Below are positions 17,644-25,563 of a stretch of DNA of 64,000 nt, piece by piece. Each line of letters opens with the position of its first letter. Within the stretch, counting starts at the first letter, position 1. A program made the translations under genes and the position numbers. Origin of the DNA: Bermanella sp040371755 (GTDB lineage: Bacteria; Pseudomonadota; Gammaproteobacteria; Pseudomonadales; Oceanobacteraceae); assembly GCF_040371755.1 (NCBI RefSeq), contig NZ_BAABWE010000008.1, forward strand, positions 124,001 to 188,000, written 5' to 3'. The notes beneath the pieces are model-generated. The model had not been told where the DNA came from, did not search any database, and saw only the letters and a program-made list of their open reading frames with translations.

Positions 17644-18432
17644 ATGGCCACACAGATGACACCAGTACAACTACGCCAACAGATTCGCAGTGGTGAGTTC
17701 GTTCAGAACACATCCGGCCTGTGTGCTGGGTTTGTGCAATGCAACGTGGCCATTTTGCCTAAAGCGTGGGCCCATGAGTTTTTGCAGTTTTGCCAGTTGA
17801 ATCCCAAACCGTGTCCGGTGATTGCCATGGCAGCCAATCCTGGCGATACATTCCTTAGTGAAATTGCCTCAGACTTCGATATACGCAGCGATGTGCCTAA
17901 GTATCGTATCTGGCGTAATGGTGCTTTGGTAGAAGAAGTCACCGATATAACCAATATATGGCGCGATGACTTAGTGACGTTTTTATTAGGTTGCTCGTTT
18001 AGTTTTGAAGAGGCATTACTGGCCGATGGCTTAGAAGTAAGAAACATAAGCGAGCAAAAAAACGTACCCATGTATAACACGAATATTCCATGTAAACCGG
18101 CTGGACGTTTTAATGGAAATATGGTGGTGAGTATGCGTCCGTTCAGCCCCAAAGATGCCATTCGTATGATTCAAATTTGCAGTCGTTTTCCATCGGTACA
18201 CGGTGCGCCTATTCACTTTGGTGATCCGGCGGCCATTGGCATTGACGATATTAATCAACCAGATTACGGCGATGCGGTTACGATTAAACAAGGTGAAGTG
18301 CCGGTATTTACCGCCTGTGGCGTGACACCGCAAGCGGCCATTATGTCTGCTCGTCCGGAATTTTGCATCACTCATTCTCCGGGCCATATGGTGGTTAGTG
18401 ATATCCCTAATTCTAAATTGGCCATCTTCTAA
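17644..18432 (+). CDS. DUF1445 protein (YcsI-like; D-glutamate cyclase N-terminal half)
   Basis: A 262-residue cytoplasmic protein of the DUF1445 / putative hydro-lyase family (B. subtilis YcsI; N-terminal domain of human DGLUCY). Family hallmarks seen here are NTSGLCAGFVQCNV near the N-terminus, SFSFEEALL, and RPFSPKDAIR near residue 165, plus a GVTPQAAIM segment at the C-terminus. An alternative start at 17626 gives six extra residues, but AAGGGGG lies at the right distance for the ATG at 17644. It is the first gene of a six-gene run with pxpABC, a DUF4392 protein and a D-amino-acid transaminase. In DGLUCY the DUF1445 and DUF4392 domains are fused; here they are separate genes in one operon. 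Role inferred: part of the D-glutamate to 5-oxoproline step. Confidence 0.9.
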   Translation: MATQMTPVQLRQQIRSGEFVQNTSGLCAGFVQCNVAILPKAWAHEFLQFCQLNPKPCPVIAMAANPGDTFLSEIASDFDIRSDVPKYRIWRNGALVEEVTDITNIWRDDLVTFLLGCSFSFEEALLADGLEVRNISEQKNVPMYNTNIPCKPAGRFNGNMVVSMRPFSPKDAIRMIQICSRFPSVHGAPIHFGDPAAIGIDDINQPDYGDAVTIKQGEVPVFTACGVTPQAAIMSARPEFCITHSPGHMVVSDIPNSKLAIF

Positions 18433-18441
18433 GGAGTGAAC

Positions 18442-19179
18442 ATGCCGTTACTATTAAATTGTGACTTAGGCGAAAGTTTTGGCTCATGGAAAATGGGTCT
18501 CGACGAAGACGTGTTCCCACATATTGACCAAGCCAACATTGCTTGTGGCTTTCATGGGGGAGACCCAATGGTGATGATGCGCACCATCGCATTGGCTAAA
18601 CAGCATAATGTGAGCATTGGTGCACATCCTGCGTACCCTGATTTAGTGGGGTTTGGTCGGCGTTCTATGAATTGCTCGCACGATGAAATTACCAGCTTTG
18701 TTTTATATCAAATGAGTGCATTGGATGGCATGGCAAAAAGCCAAGATGTCACCATGGAATATGTCAAACCCCATGGTGCACTGTATAACGACATGATGGC
18801 AAAAGCAGATGTGCGCCGAGCTATTATGCAAGCGGTCGCCATGTACCACCGCCCCGTCAAACTTATGCTGCAAGCCACACAAGAGGCACCTCTACATGAA
18901 ACAGAAGCCAAACAGTTAGGTGTTGAATTAATATTTGAAGCCTTTGCAGACCGTTGTTATGACGATGATGGGAAATTGTTAGCTCGTTCTAAATCCGGTG
19001 CGGTACACACAAAAGAAAAAATGCTAGCACAGGTGAAGCAACTTAATGAGCAAGGAATGATTACAACCGTCAGTGGTAATACATTTAGTATAAAAGCGGA
19101 CTCTTTATGTGTACATGGTGATAATTTAGAAGGTGTACAAGCCATCAGCGAAATCAAACGTTTGATCAAAGGCGAATAA
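18442..19179 (+). CDS. pxpA: 5-oxoprolinase subunit A (LamB/YcsF family)
   Basis: This is one of three subunits of the prokaryotic ATP-dependent 5-oxoprolinase, which opens 5-oxoproline (pyroglutamate) to glutamate. The N-terminus LLNCDLGESFGSWKMG and the ANIACGFHGGDP motif are diagnostic of the LamB/YcsF family; KPHGALYN is also conserved. The length of 245 residues is typical. The ATG at 18442 is chosen because AAGGAG precedes it; the in-frame GTG at 18436 would fall within that site. The gene follows the DUF1445 gene by 9 bases. Confidence 0.96.
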   Translation: MPLLLNCDLGESFGSWKMGLDEDVFPHIDQANIACGFHGGDPMVMMRTIALAKQHNVSIGAHPAYPDLVGFGRRSMNCSHDEITSFVLYQMSALDGMAKSQDVTMEYVKPHGALYNDMMAKADVRRAIMQAVAMYHRPVKLMLQATQEAPLHETEAKQLGVELIFEAFADRCYDDDGKLLARSKSGAVHTKEKMLAQVKQLNEQGMITTVSGNTFSIKADSLCVHGDNLEGVQAISEIKRLIKGE

Positions 19180-19180
19180 C

Positions 19181-19882
19181 ATGCAAATTCATGTGGCCGG
19201 TGAAAATGCGTTGATTGTGTATTTTTCTGATTCAGTAAGTGAAGTGACCTCGGCGCGCATTCAGCACACCACAGAGCAACTCAAATCCTATATGGGTGAA
19301 ACCATTATTGATTTAGTGCCAAGTTATGCATCTTTGCTGGTTATTTTTGACGCCTTAAAAACCGATCATTTATTTATCCGGCAACTTATTCGCCAAGCGT
19401 ATATCACTGGCGAGAATGCCAGTATTGGCATTGAAGAAAATGTGGTGCGCATCCCTGTATATTATGGCGAAGAAGTTTCCCTTGATTTAAATGCCATTGC
19501 ACAAAAAAATAATCTTACCACTGAGCAAGTTATTGAAATACACCAAGCACAAACCTATCAGGTATATGCCATTGGCTTTGCACCGGGTTTTGCATACTTA
19601 GGTGAAACCGATCAACGAATTGCCACACCTCGCTTAGCCACTCCTAGAAAAAAAGTACCTAAAGGGGCCGTCGCCATTGCCGATAGGCAAACAGCGGTCT
19701 ACCCCGCCAGCAGCCCAGGCGGGTGGAATCTCATTGGCGCATGCCCAATTGCCATGTTTGATCCTAAAGGCGAGCCGACCATGCCGCTAAAAGCTGGGGA
19801 CCGTGTTCAATTTTTTGCCATTTCTAAGCAAGATTTTTTAGAACTCAATGGGGACGTTTCAGCGTGGGAGGCATTGAAATGA
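19181..19882 (+). CDS. pxpB: 5-oxoprolinase subunit B (KipI-like)
   Basis: A 233-residue protein of the allophanate hydrolase subunit 1 / KipI family, the second 5-oxoprolinase component. The family motif GFAPGFAYLGE is intact, followed by ATPRLATPRKKVPKG and the Ser-Pro-Gly-Gly-Trp stretch SSPGGWNLIG. It starts one base after the pxpA stop and ends in ATGA, shared with the start of pxpC, so translation is likely coupled. KipI of B. subtilis also inhibits the sporulation kinase KinA, but a role in metabolism is the natural reading here. Confidence 0.95.
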   Translation: MQIHVAGENALIVYFSDSVSEVTSARIQHTTEQLKSYMGETIIDLVPSYASLLVIFDALKTDHLFIRQLIRQAYITGENASIGIEENVVRIPVYYGEEVSLDLNAIAQKNNLTTEQVIEIHQAQTYQVYAIGFAPGFAYLGETDQRIATPRLATPRKKVPKGAVAIADRQTAVYPASSPGGWNLIGACPIAMFDPKGEPTMPLKAGDRVQFFAISKQDFLELNGDVSAWEALK

Positions 19883-20823
19883 CGTCTACTATAGAGATCA
19901 TTCAGTCGGGCATTTTAAGTTTGATTCAAGACGCTGGACGTTTTGGACAGCACCACATTGGTCTAACCACAGGAGGGCCTTTGGACCCTGTTGCGTTTAA
20001 GTGGGCTAATCGGTTAGTGGGTAATGATGAGTACGCCAGTGCCATTGAAACCACGGTGGGTGGCATTAAGTTTAGAACCTATTGTGATACACAGTTAGCG
20101 GTTACGGGCGCAAAAGTTGATGTAAAAGTGAATGGCAAAATTCAACCTCAATGGCAAACGTTAAACCTAAAAAAACAAGACATGGTTGAATTAGGTTATG
20201 CCACGCAAGGCTGTCGCATCTATTTAGCGTTTGCTTCGGGCTTAAAAATTGAGCCGCAGTTTTGCAGTACCAGTACCGTATTGAGAGAGGGCATTGGTGG
20301 TTTAAATGGTCAAGCTTTACAAGTTGGGGATATATTGCCGTTGCACGCTAGCTCAGTTAGCAATAACCGTTTTGCCTTACCTGAACATGCTCAGCCTATA
20401 TATGAAACTCACGTAACACTGAGATTGATACCCGGATACCAAGAACATCACTTTTCTCGTCATCAGCAGCGCATGTTTTTTTATCATGAATATACTGTGA
20501 GTGATTTATGTGATCGCATGGGTTATCGCTTAACGGGCCCTAACATTCAGTGTGATATTGAAGGTATTTTATCGGAAGGCATTTGTCTTGGTGCGGTTCA
20601 AATTCCTAAAGACGGGCAACCTATTGTACTTATGAACGACAGGCAAACCATTGGTGGTTATCCAAAAATTGGTTCTGTATTGTCTTTGGATATTGCCAAG
20701 CTTGCACAGTTGAGTAGTGGTGGCAAAGTGAAGTTTGAACCCATCACCATCGATCATGCTCACAATCTATTAACGTTAGAAAAATATAAATACGCACAAC
20801 AAACTTTAATTTCATTGACGTAA
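19879..20823 (+). CDS. pxpC: 5-oxoprolinase subunit C (KipA-like)
   Basis: A 314-residue protein of the allophanate hydrolase subunit 2 / KipA family, the third 5-oxoprolinase component. Diagnostic motifs are SLIQDAGRFGQHHIGLT, GGPLDPVAFKWANRLVGN and, near the C-terminus, DRQTIGGYPKIGSV. The ATG at 19879 lies 7 bases after GGGAGG and overlaps the pxpB stop by four bases. The open frame back to 19864 is inside pxpB. PxpB and PxpC homologues form a complex with PxpA in the characterised enzymes. Confidence 0.95.
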   Translation: MTSTIEIIQSGILSLIQDAGRFGQHHIGLTTGGPLDPVAFKWANRLVGNDEYASAIETTVGGIKFRTYCDTQLAVTGAKVDVKVNGKIQPQWQTLNLKKQDMVELGYATQGCRIYLAFASGLKIEPQFCSTSTVLREGIGGLNGQALQVGDILPLHASSVSNNRFALPEHAQPIYETHVTLRLIPGYQEHHFSRHQQRMFFYHEYTVSDLCDRMGYRLTGPNIQCDIEGILSEGICLGAVQIPKDGQPIVLMNDRQTIGGYPKIGSVLSLDIAKLAQLSSGGKVKFEPITIDHAHNLLTLEKYKYAQQTLISLT

Positions 20824-20845
20824 GTCGTTCATTCAAGGGTGGGTT

Positions 20846-21694
20846 ATGCATGAAGAAAATGAGTCACAAACGTTAGCAGTCAGTAAAAAAATAGAAAACA
20901 AGCTGGTCGAGCAAAATTTGCGTGGCCTGAAAACCATGCAAGATGCGTTAGAGTCCGGCTACATACTGCGCGCGGCTCAATTGTTAAAAAACGTGCAAGG
21001 AGTTGTGCTAATTGGCACGGGCTTTCCTGTTTTGGATACGTTTGAAACAGATGGCCCTGTGGGAGCGATAGCATTGTACCAAGCGTGTGAGATACTGGGT
21101 GCGCAGCCTATTTTTGTATGTTGCGCGCCGTTAAGTCATGCCTTAGGGCGTAATTATCGAGTGCATGAAATAACAGTGGGTGATATATCCACTGCCGCAC
21201 AAAACGCTAAAAAGACATTACAGCAATACAAGCCAGAGTTAATTATCTCCATCGAGTCCCCCGGTCAAGCAATTGATGGAAAGTACTACAACATGCGTGG
21301 TGAAAACATTAGTGAACGCGCTGCGTGTTTTGATGAGTTTTTAAAAAACAGTACCTGCCCAAGTATTGCCATTGGCGACGGCGGTAACGAAATTGGTATG
21401 GGCAATATTCAAATAGCCTTACAAGCTTTAGATATCCAAGCAAGCGCCACTCAATGTGATGAGCTAGTGGTCGCGGATGTTTCAAACTGGGCTGCATTGG
21501 GTTTGATTGCCATGGTTGATTATTTAACCGGTAGACAACTACTTGATCAAGTGGATGCTATGTTGATACTTAAGTATTTATCTGAACACGGCAGCGTAGA
21601 CGGGGTGACAAGAGAAAACACCCTCACTGAAGATGGTTTGCCTGCTCAAGTGGGTATCGAGCTAAAACACGCATTACAAACTATTATTAAATAA
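20846..21694 (+). CDS. DUF4392 protein (D-glutamate cyclase C-terminal half)
   Basis: A 282-residue protein matching the glutamate cyclase-like C-terminal domain of DGLUCY (DUF4392). Landmarks seen are the glycine-rich GTGFPVLDTFETDGPVGA, followed by a Rossmann-like pattern, SIESPGQAIDGKYYNMRG, and the IAIGDGGNEIGMGN stretch, which is characteristic of this family. Human DGLUCY converts D-glutamate to 5-oxo-D-proline. The gene follows pxpC by 22 bases and precedes the D-amino-acid transaminase by 37, on the same strand. Together with the DUF1445 gene it supplies both halves of the DGLUCY architecture. That the two bacterial proteins form a single enzyme is inference. Confidence 0.88.
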   Translation: MHEENESQTLAVSKKIENKLVEQNLRGLKTMQDALESGYILRAAQLLKNVQGVVLIGTGFPVLDTFETDGPVGAIALYQACEILGAQPIFVCCAPLSHALGRNYRVHEITVGDISTAAQNAKKTLQQYKPELIISIESPGQAIDGKYYNMRGENISERAACFDEFLKNSTCPSIAIGDGGNEIGMGNIQIALQALDIQASATQCDELVVADVSNWAALGLIAMVDYLTGRQLLDQVDAMLILKYLSEHGSVDGVTRENTLTEDGLPAQVGIELKHALQTIIK

Positions 21695-21731
21695 TGAGTC
21701 TGTGGCATGCAATTCATGCATCGAGGTGTAC

Positions 21732-22589
21732 ATGAGTATCGTATTTTTAAATGACCGCTATATGCCAATGGCCGAGGCCAAAATTTCCCCCATGGATCGA
21801 GGTTTTTTATTTGGCGATGGCATCTATGAGGTGATTCCATCATACAGTGGCCAGCTTATTGGTTTTGGCCCGCACATAGAGCGCATGAAAAATGGCTTAC
21901 ACGCCATTGGTATTGAATTTGATTGGGGGCAAGACGAATGGCGTGACGTTTGCCACCAACTGATTGAAAAAAATGGTAAGGGTAATCTTGGTCTTTATTT
22001 GCATGTGAGCCGTGGCGCGGACACTAAACGTTTTCATGCCTATCCAGAAAATGTAGCTCCCACCGTGTTCGCATACGCGTTTGACATTCCAGCGGCCAAT
22101 GTGCCGGACAAGACAAAAGTGAAACCGTACAAAGTGGCTACCACGCAAGATCTACGCTGGCAGCGTTGTAATATTAAATCCACAGCACTGCTTGGTAACG
22201 TGATGCATTTTCAATTTGGTTATGCGCAAGGTTATAACGAAACCTTATTGTTTAATGATAAAAACCAACTGACCGAAGCGGGCGCGTGTAACGCGTACAT
22301 CGTAAAAGATGGTGTGGTGATCACCCCACCATTAGATCATCAGATCCTTCCGGGTATTACCCGCTTTATGTTATTGGATATTCTACGTAAACATTCAGAC
22401 ATAAAGGTTGAAGAGCGAATCATTACTATGGACGAGGTATTCAACGCCGATGAAGTTTGGATCACCAGTTCATCCAAAGAAATTGCACCTGTGGTGCAAA
22501 TCGATGGTAAAGCCGTTGGTGATGGTCATATTGGAGATGTATGGCTGGTTGCACAGGGCTTGTATACCCAGCATAAGGCTGGGTATTAG
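21732..22589 (+). CDS. dat: D-amino-acid transaminase (fold-type IV PLP enzyme)
   Basis: A 285-residue class IV aminotransferase. The PLP lysine is K149 in QRCNIKSTALLGN. The pair R100-x-H102 (in TKRFHAYPE) matches the RxH motif that binds the substrate carboxylate in D-amino-acid transaminases, which favours this over the branched-chain enzyme IlvE or the lyase PabC. The reaction is D-alanine plus 2-oxoglutarate giving pyruvate plus D-glutamate. The ATG at 21732 follows GAGGTGTAC; the frame is open ten codons further upstream without a good RBS. As the last gene of the operon it provides or removes D-glutamate, which fits the neighbouring D-glutamate cyclase halves. Confidence 0.92.
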   Translation: MSIVFLNDRYMPMAEAKISPMDRGFLFGDGIYEVIPSYSGQLIGFGPHIERMKNGLHAIGIEFDWGQDEWRDVCHQLIEKNGKGNLGLYLHVSRGADTKRFHAYPENVAPTVFAYAFDIPAANVPDKTKVKPYKVATTQDLRWQRCNIKSTALLGNVMHFQFGYAQGYNETLLFNDKNQLTEAGACNAYIVKDGVVITPPLDHQILPGITRFMLLDILRKHSDIKVEERIITMDEVFNADEVWITSSSKEIAPVVQIDGKAVGDGHIGDVWLVAQGLYTQHKAGY

Positions 22590-22590
22590 T
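22565..22590 (+). terminator. hairpin at the end of the dat gene
   Basis: TACCCAGC (22565-22572) and GCTGGGTA (22578-22585) are perfect arms with a 5-base loop, overlapping the last codons of dat. Only a short, interrupted T tail follows, so termination efficiency is uncertain. The next gene is convergent. Confidence 0.4.
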
Positions 22591-22611
22591 TAATATTAAA
22601 TAATACGATAT

Positions 22612-24507
22612 TTATTTAAGAGGGTTGCCTATTCTCTTTAGATATTTATGAGCAATCATCGCAGCACCACTTGTGTTGAAATGGTTAGAGTTTCTATACA
22701 CGATTGTATTATTTATAGATAGTTGACAGTGTTGCTCGTCACACATGACATCTTTAAAATCAATATAATTAATATTAGGGAATCTACGCTTCATTTCATT
22801 GATAATATGTGATGATTCATAGGGCGTATTTAAAATACGGGCCTCGAAGTCTTTCATAAAGAGTGTAGCACCACCCTTAACTAATTTAAGTTTGTGCAGG
22901 TGTTCTTTTGTGGTGGCAGGCAGGCTAATAATGACACTTACTTTTTTATTATGAGTTAATATTTCTTTAATTGTATTTAGCAGATATTCATAATTTAGGT
23001 TGTTAGGATTTGCGTAAAAATCCCAGTTAGCTGCAAGTATAATGTGATCAAACTGTAATGCATATTCGAGCCGATCATTTGCATACTTAGGTGGGTAGTC
23101 ATACATATTAGGAGAATGCATTCGAGTAAGTATCGGGTGGCCACCAGATGTTGAGTCATGTATATACAAGTTGGCATCTTGTGCTAGAACATCAATAAAA
23201 GAAGCACTGTGGTTCGCAAAAGAGTCACCAATTAACATACCATCAAGCTTATCTTTTTTAACACCTAGCCAGCAATCATCAATATTGCCAATTAGGTCGG
23301 CATCAAAACATTGTTTTCTAACGGTACTTGGGTAATTTCTTTTCTTATCAAATTCAGACAAATCTTCAAAACGATTAGGAAAACCATTAGTACCATCTAA
23401 CACACCATAAATTGTAGCCAGTACAAGGAATGACGGCAGCATAATTTTTTTCATGGCACTTGATAGGGTAGGTATGTTGGCATGACGTATAGGCTGCTCT
23501 ATAAAACGCCAAGATAAGTACGCCAATATAAATACTAAAAGGATTGAAATAATTCTAATGGGGCCTTCAAAATCCATACCTAAGTATTGGATAAATACAA
23601 ATACAGGCCAGTGCCATAGGTATAATGAATATGATATTAAGCCGATGAATACAATGGCTTTATGGCTAAGAATGGTATTAACAACCCCCATGTTACTTTT
23701 ACCGCTAATAATTAACAGCACTGCGCCTAGGCATGGCCAAAAAGCATTAAATCCAGGAAATACACTTTTATTCGTAATAACAAAAGCAGGTATTAGAATT
23801 AGGAATAGGCCCGTTAGTGAAATAATGTGGTTTGTACGATGCTCGAATTTTGGTAGTTTTGAGTAATAAATAGCTAGAGTAGAGCCCATTAGCATTTCAA
23901 ATGCTCTTGCAGGAATTAAATAATATGCAGAGTGAGCAGAGGTATTGGCTAAATAAACCGATAATGCAATTAATATAGTGCATAGAATTAGAAGTATGCT
24001 TGGTAAATGTTTCGTAGTAACTAATTTGTATAGGATTAAAAATAAAGCAGGCCAAATAAAATAATATTGCTCTTCAACCGCCAGTGACCAAGTGTGTAAT
24101 AAAGGGAAAAAGTCAGTATTAGGTGAAAAATATCCTCCGGTATTCTGCCAAAGAAAAAAATTACTGGTACTTAAAAATGAGTGGATTAGATTTCGACCAT
24201 AAATTTCAAAATCATCAGGAAATAAAAATAAATACGCGGGAATGGTTGTTAAAATAAGCAAGCCAACAAGCGCAGGGATGAGTCGCTTTATTCTTCTAAG
24301 GTAAAAATTCTTAAAACTGAATGTCTCATTTAATACTTCACGATGAATAATATATGTTATTAAAAAGCCAGATATTACAAAAAACACATCGACACCAATG
24401 AATCCACCGCTAACAGCACTGAATTTGGCGTGAAAAATAATCACAAGTATTACTGCGATGGCTCTAAGACCGTCTATATCGGCACGATATCGAAATGTAT
24501 CAGACAT
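22612..24507 (-). CDS. acyltransferase-3 / SGNH fusion (OafA-like O-acyltransferase)
   Basis: About 631 residues. The N-terminal half is an acyltransferase-3 membrane domain with about ten helices, beginning RYRADIDGLRAIAV and carrying the conserved His in IIFHAKFS, then GVDVFFVISGFLITYI. The C-terminal part is a periplasmic SGNH domain with MLIGDSFANH (GDS serine) and a His in SNHFNTSGAAM. Such OafA-type proteins add O-acetyl or other acyl groups to surface polysaccharide or LPS. Start: the frame is open to 24564, but MSDTFRYRADIDGL at 24507 is the usual family beginning; RBS evidence is weak for both. It is A+T-richer than the LPS genes beside it, which hints at later acquisition, but placement beside lipid A and core genes fits an LPS-modifying role. 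Confidence 0.88.
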   Translation of the reverse strand: MSDTFRYRADIDGLRAIAVILVIIFHAKFSAVSGGFIGVDVFFVISGFLITYIIHREVLNETFSFKNFYLRRIKRLIPALVGLLILTTIPAYLFLFPDDFEIYGRNLIHSFLSTSNFFLWQNTGGYFSPNTDFFPLLHTWSLAVEEQYYFIWPALFLILYKLVTTKHLPSILLILCTILIALSVYLANTSAHSAYYLIPARAFEMLMGSTLAIYYSKLPKFEHRTNHIISLTGLFLILIPAFVITNKSVFPGFNAFWPCLGAVLLIISGKSNMGVVNTILSHKAIVFIGLISYSLYLWHWPVFVFIQYLGMDFEGPIRIISILLVFILAYLSWRFIEQPIRHANIPTLSSAMKKIMLPSFLVLATIYGVLDGTNGFPNRFEDLSEFDKKRNYPSTVRKQCFDADLIGNIDDCWLGVKKDKLDGMLIGDSFANHSASFIDVLAQDANLYIHDSTSGGHPILTRMHSPNMYDYPPKYANDRLEYALQFDHIILAANWDFYANPNNLNYEYLLNTIKEILTHNKKVSVIISLPATTKEHLHKLKLVKGGATLFMKDFEARILNTPYESSHIINEMKRRFPNINYIDFKDVMCDEQHCQLSINNTIVYRNSNHFNTSGAAMIAHKYLKRIGNPLK

Positions 24508-24587
24508 AATTGAGTTCTTTATATTTTTATTAATCAGGCTAAATTTTGATAACCTGTTAATCATGGTAGTTTAAATACGATGATTAT

Positions 24588-25529
24588 TTAATGGTAAGGA
24601 TTTCTTTCTTTTGGATCTTCTTGGGTTTTAAAGCGACGGTGCAACCAATAATATTGCTCAGGGCATGTCGTTACGACGCTCTCTAACCATTGGTTATAAG
24701 CCAAGGCATCAGCTTCTTCGTTGTCGGTTTTTTCTAAAGCTGGATAAAATTCTAAAACGTATTCGTGGCAGTTAGGTTTTCTAAAAAAGCTAAACGGCAC
24801 TACGCGGGCATTACCTAAACGGCTTAGGGAGGTTAAGCCTGTGACGGTAGCGGCTTGTTGGCCAAAAAACGGAACAAACACCGATTGTCTACGACCGTAA
24901 TCTTGGTCCGGCGCATACCATAATACATTTCCGCCACGCAGACACTTCACAAATCCACGTACGTCTTTTTTTCCGTAAGTGCCTTTGGCATAACGCTCAC
25001 GGCCGCGCATCATTACCGCGTTCATCAGTTTGTTATCCAGCGGACGATAGGTCAGGTGTACATCTAATACTAGGCTTACAAGGGAGCCTGCTAAATCTAG
25101 AATACTAAAGTGCCCACCCGCCATAATCACACCTTGGCCAGAGTCCAACACATTTTTCATGTGTTTGAGACCTCTAACTTCTAAAGTTGGCTCAAATTTT
25201 TCATAGTCACCAAACCAAGCGGTGGCGCTATCAAAATAGCCCTGAATACTTTCGTGAAAGATGTTTTTGATGAGTTGTCGCTTTTCGTTTTGCGGCATAT
25301 TCGGGAAGCAAATATCTAAATTAACTTGTGCCACATGGCGACGACTTTTGGCTAAATGAAAGGCAAGCCAACCAAGGCCCTTGCTAATTTGCCACTGCCA
25401 CTTGAATGGCAGTAAGTGTGCTAAATATAAAAAACCAATCAATAGCCAATAGCCGAAATACTTGGGGTGCAAGTATTCCAGTTTTAATAGGGAGTAATCT
25501 TGATCGACAATGCGTCTACTTTTGGCCAT
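24588..25529 (-). CDS. lpxL: lipid A biosynthesis acyltransferase (LpxL/HtrB family)
   Basis: This inner-membrane enzyme adds a secondary acyl chain to Kdo2-lipid IVA. The catalytic HX4D motif is HFSILD within MAGGHFSILDLAG, an N-terminal hydrophobic helix lies at about residues 25-45, and the substrate-binding APDQDYG segment is typical of LpxL. 313 residues is the normal size. Whether it acts as LpxL or LpxM cannot be decided from sequence alone. It follows hldE on the same strand with a gap of 34 bases, so the two probably share a transcript. Confidence 0.92.
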   Translation of the reverse strand: MAKSRRIVDQDYSLLKLEYLHPKYFGYWLLIGFLYLAHLLPFKWQWQISKGLGWLAFHLAKSRRHVAQVNLDICFPNMPQNEKRQLIKNIFHESIQGYFDSATAWFGDYEKFEPTLEVRGLKHMKNVLDSGQGVIMAGGHFSILDLAGSLVSLVLDVHLTYRPLDNKLMNAVMMRGRERYAKGTYGKKDVRGFVKCLRGGNVLWYAPDQDYGRRQSVFVPFFGQQAATVTGLTSLSRLGNARVVPFSFFRKPNCHEYVLEFYPALEKTDNEEADALAYNQWLESVVTTCPEQYYWLHRRFKTQEDPKERNPYH

Positions 25530-25563
25530 GGTACGTCTTGTTTTGTATATTTAGGGCAGCGAG

